Shown here piece after piece: positions 1 to 7,577 of a stretch of 15,215 nucleotides of DNA. The first letter of the stretch is position 1. Each line of letters opens with the position of its first letter. Made by a program: the position numbers and the translations under genes. Location of the stretch: assembly GCA_903927495.1 (NCBI GenBank), contig CAIYNH010000236.1, positions 1-15,215 on the forward strand, given 5' to 3'. This stretch comes from an uncultured beta proteobacterium. GTDB lineage: Bacteria; Pseudomonadota; Gammaproteobacteria; Burkholderiales; Burkholderiaceae_C. A model generated the notes under the pieces. That model was not told where the DNA came from, did no database searches, and saw only the letters and a list, made by a program, of their open reading frames with translations.

Positions 1-2
1 AG

Positions 3-92
3 TTCGATTGGACAGGAACGCAGGCCGCGAAGCTTTTGGAAACTTTGATGACGCCCCTGGACCAGAGTGAAAAAAAGGGCGTCCAGCGATAA
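3..92 (+). CDS. C-terminal end of an unidentified protein (partial, runs off the left edge)
   Basis: An open frame enters from the left edge and ends at TAA (90-92), leaving 29 visible residues that include AKLLETLMTPLDQSEKKG. The stretch is short, charged and looks helical. It would suit the final helix of a small regulator such as a MarR-type protein, but this is too little to assign. It lies on the same strand as the transglutaminase gene, 73 bases upstream, with a possible promoter in between. I do not recognise the gene. That it is coding at all rests only on the open frame, the stop and the position. Confidence 0.4.
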   Translation, partial: FDWTGTQAAKLLETLMTPLDQSEKKGVQR

Positions 93-116
93 TTGATTCT
101 GGCCATGCGAGGTACC

Positions 117-157
117 TTGACATACCCCGACAGCCTTTATCGTTAACTTTTCCGGAG
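117..157 (+). promoter_or_regulatory. Possible promoter and ribosome binding site of the transglutaminase-like gene
   Basis: A perfect -35 hexamer TTGACA lies at 117-122. The -10 is less clear: TATCGT (138-143) gives a short 15-base spacer and GTTAAC (142-147) a long 19-base one. GGAG at 154-157 sits 8 bases before the ATG at 166 and supports that start. Confidence 0.35.
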
Positions 158-165
158 TTCTCTTA

Positions 166-1290
166 ATGACCACCGTTCACCCGTACGCGCGCCGACTTTT
201 TTTGAAAAGCCTGGCCTTATCCACTGTGGCAACGCTACCTGCCACCAATTTTGCCCAGGGCGTCGCACCAGCTGAGCGCCACTTTGACCCCCAACCGGGC
301 AAATGGCGCACTTTTGAGGTCACGACCCGCGTTGACATCGTCGCCCCACAAGGCGCCACACGCGTGTGGTTACCCATTGCCTCGGTCAATACCGACTGGC
401 AAAAGTCCATGGAAAGCGCCTATTCCAGCAATGGCAAAGCCAAGCTGACGGCCGATGGCCAGGATGGCGCGCGCATGTTGTATGTGGAATTTGCCATGGG
501 TGAAGCCAAGCCCTATGTGGAACTGACCAGCCGCATCCAGACCCGCAATCGCGCCGTCGACTGGCATGTCAAGAATAGTCCTGCAGAAGATGCGGCTACC
601 CTGAAATACTGGACCCGTTCGACAGAACTGCTTCCCATAAATGGCGTCGTGCGCGAGACAGCCATACAGGCAACTCAAGGTGCCCACACCGATGTCCAGA
701 AGGTGCAAAAGTTGTACAACTGGATTGTTGCCAATACTTTCCGTGAACCCAAGGTCAAAGGATGCGGCGAGGGCGACATCAAAACCATGCTTGAAACCGG
801 TAATCTCGGTGGGAAGTGCGCTGACCTCAACGCCTTATTTGTGGGTTTGTGCCGATCAGTCGGCGTACCTGCGCGTGACGTCTATGGCTTGCGCCTGGTG
901 CCTTCCGCTTTTGGTTATAAGGAACTTGGGGGTAATCCAGCCAGCCTCAAAGGTGCCCAGCATTGCAGGGCTGAGGTCTATCTCAATGGCTATGGATGGG
1001 TCGCCATGGATCCGGCCGACGTGACCAAGGTCATGCGACAGGAAACACCCGAATGGATCAAATCTGCACAAAATGCGATCGTGAGACCTGTCAACCATGC
1101 CCTGTTTGGTGGTTGGGAAGGTAACTGGATGGCTTACAACGTCGCTCATGATGTGAAGCTGCCTCATTCCACGGGTCCGGCTCTTGGTTTCTTGATGTAC
1201 CCGGTTGCCGAAAACGCCTCGGGACGATTGAACTCTTATGCACCGGACGATTTCAAATACCAGATCAGTGCCCGGGAAATCTCGACCTGA
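166..1290 (+). CDS. Tat-exported transglutaminase-like domain protein
   Basis: This 374-residue protein belongs to the transglutaminase-like (papain-fold) superfamily. In bacteria these are usually predicted peptidases or amide-bond enzymes; the substrate here is unknown. The N-terminus carries a twin-arginine signal (ARRLFLK, residues 8-14), a hydrophobic stretch, and a likely cleavage region near residue 30 (NFAQG). Export of a folded protein to the periplasm is therefore expected. The catalytic triad is visible: Cys218 in GGKCADLNALF, His266 in AQHCRAEVY and Asp282 in AMDPADV. GGAG 8 bases upstream supports the ATG. The gene stands alone and converges on the sulfur operon. Fold and export are well supported; a link to the neighbouring sulfur genes is not shown. 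Confidence 0.85.
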   Translation: MTTVHPYARRLFLKSLALSTVATLPATNFAQGVAPAERHFDPQPGKWRTFEVTTRVDIVAPQGATRVWLPIASVNTDWQKSMESAYSSNGKAKLTADGQDGARMLYVEFAMGEAKPYVELTSRIQTRNRAVDWHVKNSPAEDAATLKYWTRSTELLPINGVVRETAIQATQGAHTDVQKVQKLYNWIVANTFREPKVKGCGEGDIKTMLETGNLGGKCADLNALFVGLCRSVGVPARDVYGLRLVPSAFGYKELGGNPASLKGAQHCRAEVYLNGYGWVAMDPADVTKVMRQETPEWIKSAQNAIVRPVNHALFGGWEGNWMAYNVAHDVKLPHSTGPALGFLMYPVAENASGRLNSYAPDDFKYQISAREIST

Positions 1291-1313
1291 TCTCGGTTTG
1301 ACGCAAGCCATCG

Positions 1314-1344
1314 GGCGCAGCGACCTTTGGACGGTTGCTGCGCC
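1314..1344. terminator. Hairpin between two convergent genes, candidate terminator
   Basis: GGCGCAGCGACC (1314-1325) pairs with GGTTGCTGCGCC (1333-1344) around a 7-base loop. This is a 12-bp stem with one G-U wobble on the + strand, which becomes an A-C mismatch on the - strand. It lies between the stop of the transglutaminase gene (1290) and the stop of the cysteine desulfurase gene (1360). Neither side has a clear T run, so it is not a textbook intrinsic terminator. Confidence 0.5.
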
Positions 1345-1359
1345 ATGACTTCTTGTGCG

Positions 1360-3423
1360 TCAGTGTGAGCGATTAGACGCGAGCTTGCGCACCACCGCCA
1401 CCAGCCGATCCACCTCGTCAAAGGTGTTGTAAAACGCCAGTGACGGGCGCACCGTGGTCTCCAGTCCCATGCGCCGCAGAATCGGCTGCGCGCAGTGGTG
1501 ACCGGTGCGCACGGCAATGCCTTCTTCGTTGAGCGCTTTGCCGACCTCATCAGTACTGTAGCCAGCCAGCACAAACGACATCACACTGGCCTTTTCCTTG
1601 GCCGTGCCGACCAGGCGCACACCGGGAATGGTGGCCAACTGTTGCATGCCGTAGCACAGCAGTTCATGCTCGTAGCGGTCAATGTTGTGCATGCCAATGC
1701 GTGTCACGTAATCAATCGCCGCACCCAAGCCCACCGCATCGGCAATGTTTCCAGTACCGGCCTCAAACTTGTTGGGAATGGGCTGGAACACGGTTTTCTC
1801 AAACGTCACATCGGCAATCATATTGCCCCCACCTTGCCAGGGCGGCATATCTTCCAGAACGGCACGCTTGCCCCACAGCGCACCAATGCCGGTCGGCCCG
1901 AACACCTTGTGACCAGAGAATACAAAGAAGTCGGCACCAATATCCTGCACATCAATGGGCATGTGCGAGACCGACTGCGCGCCATCCACCAGGCAAATAG
2001 CCCCGGCACGATGCGCCATCTCGACAATTTGCTTCACCGGCACTACGGTGCCCAGCGCGTTCGATACTTGCGTGACGGAGACTAGTTTTGTACGGTCATT
2101 CAAGAGCTTGGCGTACTCATCGAGCAGCACCTGACCCGAATCATCGACCGGTATCACGCGCAACTTTGCACCCTTGGCGGATGCCAATTGTTGCCACGGC
2201 ACGATGTTGGCGTGGTGCTCCAGGTGGCTGACGATGATCTCGTCACCTTCCTGGATGTGTTGGCCGCCCCAGCTTTTGGCAACCAAGTTGATGGCCTCGG
2301 TGGTGCCACGTACAAAAATCACTTCATTGACATCCGGCGCGTTAATAAAGGCGCGCACCTTTTCGCGCGCACCTTCATAGGCATCGGTGGCGCGTGCAGC
2401 AAGTTCATGCGCCGCGCGGTGAATGTTGGAGTTCTCGTGCGCGTAGAAGTAGCTCAGGCGGTCAATCACCGATTGCGGCTTTTGCGTGGTGGCGGCATTG
2501 TCAAACCAGACGATCTGACGGCCATTGACCCGCTCTTGCAAAATCGGGAAATCGCGCCGGATAGCATTCACATCAAAGGGCGGATGCTGATCGGTATGTG
2601 CTATCGAAGGTGTAGCGCCTGGCGCAGGCTTGGCGGGCGTGAAATAACCATTGGGCAATACAACTGAGTCAACAAAGTAATACTTGGGTTCAGTCGTTAT
2701 TTGCCCTGCCGGTACCGGCTCGGTTGCAGACGCAAGTGCCCCGGTATCTGGACGAGCAGGCGCTGCACTGGCAAAGGGTGGTGCTCCCTGTGGCATCTCT
2801 GGTGCGTTAAATCCGTTGGGAACTTCTAACGCCCTTTGTGCTGCGATCGGCCGTGCGTAAGACGGTTGGGCCGCCATCGAAGGCGACTCGAAGACGGGTT
2901 GCGCAAAGTTAATTTGAGAAAACCCGTCATTGATGGGCGCAGTCACCGGCAGTCCGCCTGCTGAGGGATGACCGAAGCCGTCGTTCAAAAAGTAAAACGG
3001 CGAGGCTTCAGGCACCCCCTGCACACCACTGCCAAAGCGTGGCTCGTAGGCAGGCAACTGCGTCACCAGGTTGTCAGGCAAACCATTGCCCGCTTGTGCA
3101 TGAGGCAACAGCGCGGGTGCGCGATTGGCCAAAGACAGCACCGGTGTCGGCGAGGCTGGAATCAGGTTGGTGCCGGGCACCATACCTTGTGGGATGGGCG
3201 TACCCGGCACACCGGGGCCAAAGCCGGCCGGGCTACTCAGGGGCGAACCGGCAGGTGCCAAATTGACAGGGGCTTGCACGCCAGGCACTCTGGACTGCTC
3301 GCCCGGCAGCGCACCAAACAGGGCAGAGGCCATGCTGGCTATTAGCGCCGGGTCAAACGGGGGCGAAAAGCCGGCCTGCACTGGTGCCTGCGCCCCCGTT
3401 GGAGGGGTTAAAGCGGTAGTCAT
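1360..3423 (-). CDS. Family 2A encapsulin cargo: cysteine desulfurase with a long disordered N-terminal domain
   Basis: This 687-residue protein has two parts. Residues about 1-283 are low-complexity, rich in Pro, Ala and Gly, and have no catalytic motif. Residues about 284-683 form a complete SufS-type (group II) PLP-dependent cysteine desulfurase. Visible motifs are FDNAATTQKP (307-316), LEHHAN (401-406), DGAQSVSH (480-487), the PLP lysine Lys506 in SGHKVFGPTG and the catalytic Cys644 in RTGHHCAQP. The enzyme takes sulfur from L-cysteine, giving alanine and an enzyme persulfide. Usual SufS proteins are about 400 residues; this extension, next to a shell gene, is the known architecture of family 2A encapsulin cargo, where the disordered domain directs loading. 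The start lies 9 bases after the shell stop with no clear Shine-Dalgarno, which suggests translational coupling. It is the last gene of the operon. Encapsulation is inferred from family and context. Confidence 0.93.
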   Translation of the reverse strand: MTTALTPPTGAQAPVQAGFSPPFDPALIASMASALFGALPGEQSRVPGVQAPVNLAPAGSPLSSPAGFGPGVPGTPIPQGMVPGTNLIPASPTPVLSLANRAPALLPHAQAGNGLPDNLVTQLPAYEPRFGSGVQGVPEASPFYFLNDGFGHPSAGGLPVTAPINDGFSQINFAQPVFESPSMAAQPSYARPIAAQRALEVPNGFNAPEMPQGAPPFASAAPARPDTGALASATEPVPAGQITTEPKYYFVDSVVLPNGYFTPAKPAPGATPSIAHTDQHPPFDVNAIRRDFPILQERVNGRQIVWFDNAATTQKPQSVIDRLSYFYAHENSNIHRAAHELAARATDAYEGAREKVRAFINAPDVNEVIFVRGTTEAINLVAKSWGGQHIQEGDEIIVSHLEHHANIVPWQQLASAKGAKLRVIPVDDSGQVLLDEYAKLLNDRTKLVSVTQVSNALGTVVPVKQIVEMAHRAGAICLVDGAQSVSHMPIDVQDIGADFFVFSGHKVFGPTGIGALWGKRAVLEDMPPWQGGGNMIADVTFEKTVFQPIPNKFEAGTGNIADAVGLGAAIDYVTRIGMHNIDRYEHELLCYGMQQLATIPGVRLVGTAKEKASVMSFVLAGYSTDEVGKALNEEGIAVRTGHHCAQPILRRMGLETTVRPSLAFYNTFDEVDRLVAVVRKLASNRSH

Positions 3424-3432
3424 GACGGCCGC

Positions 3433-4362
3433 TTATTTGTAGGTGTCAGCGTAGTCGTGGTATTTGCCGACTTCGACATCGTCCAGCACGGCCAATGCGT
3501 CAGGTGTGAGCACTGCCAGAGAACAATACAAGGAGATCAAATAGCTGGAAATCGCCTGGTCGTTGATGCCCATAAAGCGCACCGACAGCCCTGGGCTTTG
3601 TTCACCAGGAAGACCAGGTTGGAACAAGCCGACCACGCCTTGACGTTTGTCGCCCACGCGGATCAGCAAAATCTTACTCTTGCCATCGGCCACCGGCACC
3701 TTGTTGCTGGGGATCAGTGGAATCCCACGCCAGGTGATGAATTGTGAGCCAAACAGGCTTACCGTGGGTGGCGGTGTGCCGCGACGGGTGGCTTCACGAC
3801 CAAAGGCGGCAATGGCCAGTGGGTGCGCCAGGAAGAAGGCGGGTTCTTTCCAGACCTTGGTCAGCAGTTCATCTAGGTCATCGGGCGTGGGTGCACCGGT
3901 GAGCGGGAAGATACGTTGCTCGTCGGTCACTTGGGCGAGCAGACCGTAGTCGGGGTGATTGATGAGTTCGCTTTCCTGGTTCTCTTTGATGGTCTCGATG
4001 GTCAGACGCAGTTGTTCCTTGATCTGGTCATGCGGGCTGCTGTACAGGTCAGAAATGCGGGTGTGCACATCCAGAATGGTGCTCACCGCATTCAGATAAA
4101 ACTCACGCGGCTTTTCTTCGTAGTTGACAAAGGTGCGGGGCAATTGGTTCTCGGTCTGGCGGGCGGTGCAGGTGACTTTGATCGATTCGGGGTCTTTGAC
4201 GGTGTTCAGGCGAAAGATGCCGGCTTCAACCGGCACCCATTGCAGCAAATGCGTCAGCCAGCGTGGCGAGATAGTGGACAACTGCGCTGTTGTTTTGGTG
4301 GCATTGGCCAACTGACGTGCCGCGTTGTCGCTCAAAGTGGTGTGGGCTATGTGTTTGGTCAT
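3433..4362 (-). CDS. srpI: Family 2A encapsulin nanocompartment shell protein (SrpI-like)
   Basis: This 309-residue protein is recognised as an HK97-fold family 2A encapsulin related to SrpI of Synechococcus elongatus. Such proteins self-assemble into icosahedral shells in the cytoplasm. Family-like segments are the N-terminal arm with AARQLANATKT (14-24) and SPRWLTHLLQW (32-42), the central EPAFFLAHPLAIAAFGREA (173-191), then TWRGIPLIPSNK (210-221) and the C-terminal VRFMGINDQAISSYL region. The length matches family 2A. There is no inserted cyclic-nucleotide-binding domain, which is typical of family 2B. GGAG about 8 bases before the ATG fits the start. The gene sits 64 bases after the XRE gene and 9 bases before the cysteine desulfurase gene, the usual shell-cargo pairing. 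Older annotation pipelines often mislabel this family as a regulator or hypothetical. No structure is proved from sequence alone. Confidence 0.92.
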   Translation of the reverse strand: MTKHIAHTTLSDNAARQLANATKTTAQLSTISPRWLTHLLQWVPVEAGIFRLNTVKDPESIKVTCTARQTENQLPRTFVNYEEKPREFYLNAVSTILDVHTRISDLYSSPHDQIKEQLRLTIETIKENQESELINHPDYGLLAQVTDEQRIFPLTGAPTPDDLDELLTKVWKEPAFFLAHPLAIAAFGREATRRGTPPPTVSLFGSQFITWRGIPLIPSNKVPVADGKSKILLIRVGDKRQGVVGLFQPGLPGEQSPGLSVRFMGINDQAISSYLISLYCSLAVLTPDALAVLDDVEVGKYHDYADTYK

Positions 4363-4426
4363 TTATGACTCCGAGAGTGGGTTGGAAAAAATCAGTTGAG
4401 GAGTGTCGGCAGTCTGGAGATATCAA

Positions 4427-4696
4427 TCAACATGCTATAGCCGTCAATTCGATGCCTCGCACCAGCCGGGTTTGGGCGATGCGCTCGGTGTGAGCGAGCA
4501 AATTGCTCAACGAAACGCCAAGAGCGTTGCTAATTTTTTTGAGCGTCAACAAGGAAGGTATAGCTTGGCCACGCTCCAATTCACCAATATAGGAACGGTT
4601 CAGGTCAGCACGTTCAGCCAGCACTTCTTGCGACCAACCCTGGGATTCGCGGAGCTGGCGCACAGTAGTGCCAAAGCTGCTGACGATCTGGTTCAT
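4427..4696 (-). CDS. XRE/Cro-family helix-turn-helix regulator inside the encapsulin operon
   Basis: This 89-residue protein consists almost wholly of one XRE-type DNA-binding domain. It starts at FGTTVRQLRESQGWSQEVLA (8-27), continues through the recognition region NRSYIGELERGQAIPS (33-48), and ends in LLTLKKISNALGVSLSNLL. There is no ligand domain. Its ATG overlaps the TGA of the serine acetyltransferase gene (ATGA, 4693-4696), so translation is coupled. It lies between the cysteine-synthesis genes and the shell-cargo pair. An autoregulatory or sulfur-responsive role for the operon is an inference; no cysteine-rich sensor is visible (one Cys, at the C-terminus). The operator is not known. 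Confidence 0.9.
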   Translation of the reverse strand: MNQIVSSFGTTVRQLRESQGWSQEVLAERADLNRSYIGELERGQAIPSLLTLKKISNALGVSLSNLLAHTERIAQTRLVRGIELTAIAC

Positions 4697-5640
4697 CCAC
4701 CCACCGCATCATTGAGGGACCGTGCCTGCGTGATGTGCGTGCCCGCCGCGACATCATGCGTCACCCAGACGTTGCCGCCAATGGTGGCACCGCGCCCAAT
4801 GGTGACTCGCCCGAGCACCGTGGCGCCCGCGTAAATGACCACGTCATCTTCAATGGTCGGATGCCGTGGCAAGCCTTTGATCGGGTTACCGTCTGCGTCC
4901 TTGGGGAAGCTTTTGGCGCCCAACGTGACGGCTTGATAGATACGGACATGCTCACCAATAACGGCGGTCTCACCAATCACCACACCCGTGCCGTGGTCGA
5001 TGAACAACCCCGCTCCAATGGTGGCACCCGGGTGTATATCAACCCCGGTTTGTGCATGCGCCATTTCAGCCACCACGCGCGCCAGCAGCGGCACGCCCAG
5101 CAGGTAAAGCTGGTGCGCCAAGCGGTGATGAATCATGGCCAGAATGCCGGGGTAGCACAGCAACACCTCATCAACACTGTGCGCAGCCGGGTCGCCTTCA
5201 AACGCAGCGATCACGTCACTGTCAAGGAGCGCGCGAATGTTCGGAAGTGCTAAGGAAAAATCCCGGGTAATGCCCACTGCACGGGCTTCAAGCGCTTGCA
5301 AATCTATAGCATTTGTCAAACGATGGGTGTGCCGCAGCTCCAAACGAACCTGCGCCAGAAGGGCATGCAGCACGCTGTCCAGGGTGTGCCCAACGTAAAA
5401 ATCCTCGCTCTCCTGGCGCAAATCGGCTGGTCCTAGGCGCATGGGGAACAGCACGCCTCGCAAGCCCTCAATCACCTGAGCTAGTGCCTCGCGCGAGGGG
5501 AGTTCACGCCCACCGGGCTCAGTTGAGCGCTTTTGCGCCTCGCGCCAGCGTTGCCGCTGCGCTGCCAGTCCGGCGACCACCTGCTGCAGGTCGAACACGG
5601 GGGCGTTGGTCTTCACTGGACGCAAGGCATGCACGCTCAT
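4693..5640 (-). CDS. cysE: Serine O-acetyltransferase, EpsC/SrpH type
   Basis: This 315-residue enzyme transfers acetyl from acetyl-CoA to L-serine, giving O-acetylserine, the acceptor for cysteine synthesis. Residues about 1-190 form the helical N-terminal domain. Residues about 198-300 form a left-handed beta-helix of hexapeptide repeats ([39 protein letters not shown]). The catalytic dyad is visible as Asp201 in VDIHP and His216 in DHGTG, 15 residues apart as in E. coli CysE. The protein is longer at the N-terminus than classic CysE (about 273 residues), like the EpsC/SrpH group. It ends in DAVGG and lacks the C-terminal isoleucine that classic CysE inserts into CysK. The start overlaps the cysK stop by ATGA (5637-5640). 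Sulfur-regulated SrpH in cyanobacteria sits in a similar context. Confidence 0.92.
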   Translation of the reverse strand: MSVHALRPVKTNAPVFDLQQVVAGLAAQRQRWREAQKRSTEPGGRELPSREALAQVIEGLRGVLFPMRLGPADLRQESEDFYVGHTLDSVLHALLAQVRLELRHTHRLTNAIDLQALEARAVGITRDFSLALPNIRALLDSDVIAAFEGDPAAHSVDEVLLCYPGILAMIHHRLAHQLYLLGVPLLARVVAEMAHAQTGVDIHPGATIGAGLFIDHGTGVVIGETAVIGEHVRIYQAVTLGAKSFPKDADGNPIKGLPRHPTIEDDVVIYAGATVLGRVTIGRGATIGGNVWVTHDVAAGTHITQARSLNDAVGG

Positions 5641-6635
5641 GCTGCAACTGCCGGCGCAGGCTCCAAAGCCAGGCCGCTGGCATCAAACAAGCCTTCAAAC
5701 AGAATCGAGCTCAAGTAACGCTCACCCGAATCGGGCAGCACCACCACAATGGTTTTGCCAGCGTTTTCTACTCGTTTGGCCAGGCGCACGGCCACCGCTG
5801 TCGCAGCGCCGCAGGAGATGCCCGACAGAATACCTTCTTCGCGCGCGAGGCGGCGGGCAAAGTCCACCGCTTCTTCGTTGCTGACTTGCTCTATGGCATC
5901 GACGAGTGCCAAGTCCAGCACATCGGGCACAAAACCGGCGCCAATGCCTTGAATCTTGTGCGGGCCGGGTTTGATCTCTTCACCGGCGCGGGCTTGCGTC
6001 AGGACCGGACTGGCGGTGGGCTCCACCGCGACAGAGGTGATCGCCTTGCCTTGAGTATTTTTGATGTAACGCGAAATACCAGTGATCGTGCCCCCTGTAC
6101 CCACACCAGAGACCAGAATGTCAATCTTGCCGTCCGTGTCTTGCCAGATTTCCGGGCCAGTGGCGGCTTCGTGAATAGCCGGATTGGCCGGGTTTTTGAA
6201 TTGCTGCAGCAGCACGTACTTGGGGTCGCTGGCAGCTATTTCTTCGGCCTTGGCAATCGCCCCCTTCATGCCTTTGGCTCCTTCGGTGAGCACCAGCTTG
6301 GCACCGTAGGCCAGAAGAAGCTTGCGCCGCTCAATGCTCATGGTGTCGGGCATGGTGAGGGTAATCGGAATGCCGCGCGCCGCTGCCACAAACGCCAACG
6401 CAATGCCAGTGTTGCCACTGGTGGGCTCGACAATTTCTTTGCCAGCACCGAGCAGACCGCGCTTTTCAGCGTCCCAGACCAGGGCTGCGCCAATGCGGCA
6501 TTTGACTGAATAGGCCGGATTGCGGCCTTCGATCTTGGCCAGCACGGTGGCCCCAGCGCTATCGGTCACACGATTGAGTTTGACCAGCGGTGTGCGGCCA
6601 ATAGAGAGTGAGTTGTCGGCGAATAGGTTGCTCAT
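5637..6635 (-). CDS. cysK: Cysteine synthase A (O-acetylserine sulfhydrylase), SrpG-like
   Basis: This 332-residue PLP enzyme makes L-cysteine from O-acetylserine and sulfide. Visible motifs are [10 protein letters not shown] (13-22), the PLP lysine Lys45 in SVKCRIGA, the substrate loop PTSGNTG (71-77), the phosphate-binding GVGTGGT (177-183) and PDSGERYLS near the C-terminus. The start was set at the ATG at 6635 ([10 protein letters not shown]), which has AAGGAA a short distance upstream and begins where family members begin. The frame stays open about 87 codons further, but that part is not family-like and overlaps the rhodanese gene. A short Ala/Pro tail (LEPAPAVAA) ends the protein. It is coupled to cysE by an ATGA overlap and follows the rhodanese by 40 bases. 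A dedicated copy within the encapsulin operon probably feeds cysteine to the desulfurase; the genome likely has another cysK or cysM. Confidence 0.94.
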   Translation of the reverse strand: MSNLFADNSLSIGRTPLVKLNRVTDSAGATVLAKIEGRNPAYSVKCRIGAALVWDAEKRGLLGAGKEIVEPTSGNTGIALAFVAAARGIPITLTMPDTMSIERRKLLLAYGAKLVLTEGAKGMKGAIAKAEEIAASDPKYVLLQQFKNPANPAIHEAATGPEIWQDTDGKIDILVSGVGTGGTITGISRYIKNTQGKAITSVAVEPTASPVLTQARAGEEIKPGPHKIQGIGAGFVPDVLDLALVDAIEQVSNEEAVDFARRLAREEGILSGISCGAATAVAVRLAKRVENAGKTIVVVLPDSGERYLSSILFEGLFDASGLALEPAPAVAA

Positions 6636-6675
6636 GATGTGATTCCTTGAAGGGTGAAATAAATTTGGGGCTGAA

Positions 6676-7143
6676 TTAGTCCTGAACCCAGGGTAGGTCG
6701 TAAGAGCGCCAACCGCCCAAACCACCCCGGTGCTGTTGCTCGTCAATTTCGCCCTCGAAGCCTTCGAGCACATTGAAGATGCGAGTAAATCCTGCCTTGG
6801 CTGCGGCATCAGCGGCCAGATCAGATCGCTTGCCGCTACGGCACAGCAGCAGAACGACTGATTCTTTGCCGGTTTTGGCTTCGAGTTCACGCACAAAACG
6901 CGGGTTGCGTGTCATGGCAGTTCCACTGGCCCAGACTACATGCAAACTACCTGGCACGTGTCCTACAAACTTGCGCTCCTCAGGCGTGCGCACATCGACC
7001 AGCACGGCTTGTCCTGCTTCAAACAGGGCCCATGCCAACTTGGGGTGGACACCCCCAGCGTAAGCCAGTCCAGTAGCTAGTGCGACAGAGCGCACTTTTT
7101 CAAGCGCTTCCTCCAAGTTGGGTGTCTCAATGGCAAGTGTCAT
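6676..7143 (-). CDS. Rhodanese-domain sulfurtransferase
   Basis: This 155-residue single-domain rhodanese transfers sulfane sulfur through a cysteine persulfide. The sequence shows [22 protein letters not shown] (about 48-69) and the active-site loop CRSGKRS (101-107) with catalytic Cys101, followed by NVLEGFEG (124-131). About 25 N-terminal residues form a helical lead with no signal peptide, so it is cytoplasmic. AGGA about 6 bases upstream of the ATG at 7143 supports the start. It is the first gene of the operon and lies behind an AT-rich leader. In an encapsulin operon it could mobilise stored sulfur or pass sulfur to or from the cysteine desulfurase. Rhodaneses are common companions of family 2A systems, but its actual donor and acceptor are not visible. 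Confidence 0.9.
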   Translation of the reverse strand: MTLAIETPNLEEALEKVRSVALATGLAYAGGVHPKLAWALFEAGQAVLVDVRTPEERKFVGHVPGSLHVVWASGTAMTRNPRFVRELEAKTGKESVVLLLCRSGKRSDLAADAAAKAGFTRIFNVLEGFEGEIDEQQHRGGLGGWRSYDLPWVQD

Positions 7144-7308
7144 AGTGATCCTTTTGCGTCTCTCGTTTCAATTTGGTTATCTCAATCGCCTTATCAAAAT
7201 AATGATGTTTAAAGGCGGCAGAAACAACTGTAATGGTGGTTTTTGAAATCTCAAACGACTGATTTGTTTGTTCTAAATAACTGATTTGTCTGATGATGTC
7301 TCTTGTTC
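7144..7308 (-). promoter_or_regulatory. AT-rich leader with a candidate promoter for the sulfur/encapsulin operon
   Basis: This stretch is clearly richer in A and T than its surroundings and holds no convincing gene. On the - strand a -35-like TTGTTT (7227-7222) and -10-like CATTAT (7204-7199) are 17 bases apart. They would start a transcript about 50 bases before the rhodanese ATG. Matches to consensus are moderate (3 of 6 and 4 of 6). A frame reads through from the transporter remnant to 7127, but its product is not family-like and is treated as chance. Confidence 0.3.
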
Positions 7309-7341
7309 GATCGGTTTTCCGATCAGCTTGATCGATCAAGC
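7309..7341. repeat. Hairpin plus perfect 16-bp palindrome rich in GATC
   Basis: GATCGG (7309-7314) and CCGATC (7319-7324) form a 6-bp stem around TTTT. Directly beside it, GCTTGATCGATCAAGC (7326-7341) is a perfect palindrome. They lie at the 3' end of the transporter remnant, about 100 bases ahead of the candidate sulfur-operon promoter. No T run follows on either strand, so a plain terminator is unlikely. An operator is possible. Confidence 0.45.
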
Positions 7342-7501
7342 CATGCGAGGCATTCCCCACCAGCATGGCCGGCAGCAACCACAGCACCTCAGAATTACCC
7401 AGTCCCAACGAAGCAATGGCTGGCCCGGGGCAATAACCGGCAACGCCCCAGCCAATGCCGAAAATAGCCGATCCGCTGCCCCAGGCTAAGTGTTGCAGCA
7501 T
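7331..7501 (-). pseudogene. C-terminal remnant of a YeeE/YedE-family (DUF6691-like) sulfur transporter
   Basis: About 50 codons encode a recognisable end of a YeeE/YedE-type membrane protein, including SAIFGIGWGVAGYCPGPA, then ASLGLG and a hydrophobic helix LWLLPAMLVGN. Family members are usually about 140 residues (half-size) or longer and are proposed to import thiosulfate or other sulfur compounds. Here everything upstream of the FGIGWG segment is missing. The same frame continues backward into unrelated sequence that overlaps the end of the integrase pseudogene, and continues forward into AT-rich leader sequence. This looks like a gene cut by insertion of the integrase-bearing element. 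Its strand and position suggest it once headed the sulfur operon. The family call rests on the GWGxxGYCPGPA signature. Confidence 0.7.
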
Positions 7502-7577
7502 GCTCCATTCGATAGACAGGACCACACTGGCGAAAGATATCCGCCACTTCCAGCCCAACTGGGCGCAAGTGCAGTCC

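Noticed and set aside
5313..6509. A 398-codon open frame on the + strand opposite cysE and cysK
   Set aside because: It lies antisense to two clearly identified genes and its product has no recognisable domain. Long antisense frames are common in GC-rich codon usage.
6636..6896. Longer start for cysteine synthase (87 extra codons)
   Set aside because: The extra residues are not family-like and overlap the rhodanese gene. The ATG at 6635 has a ribosome binding site and gives the usual N-terminus.
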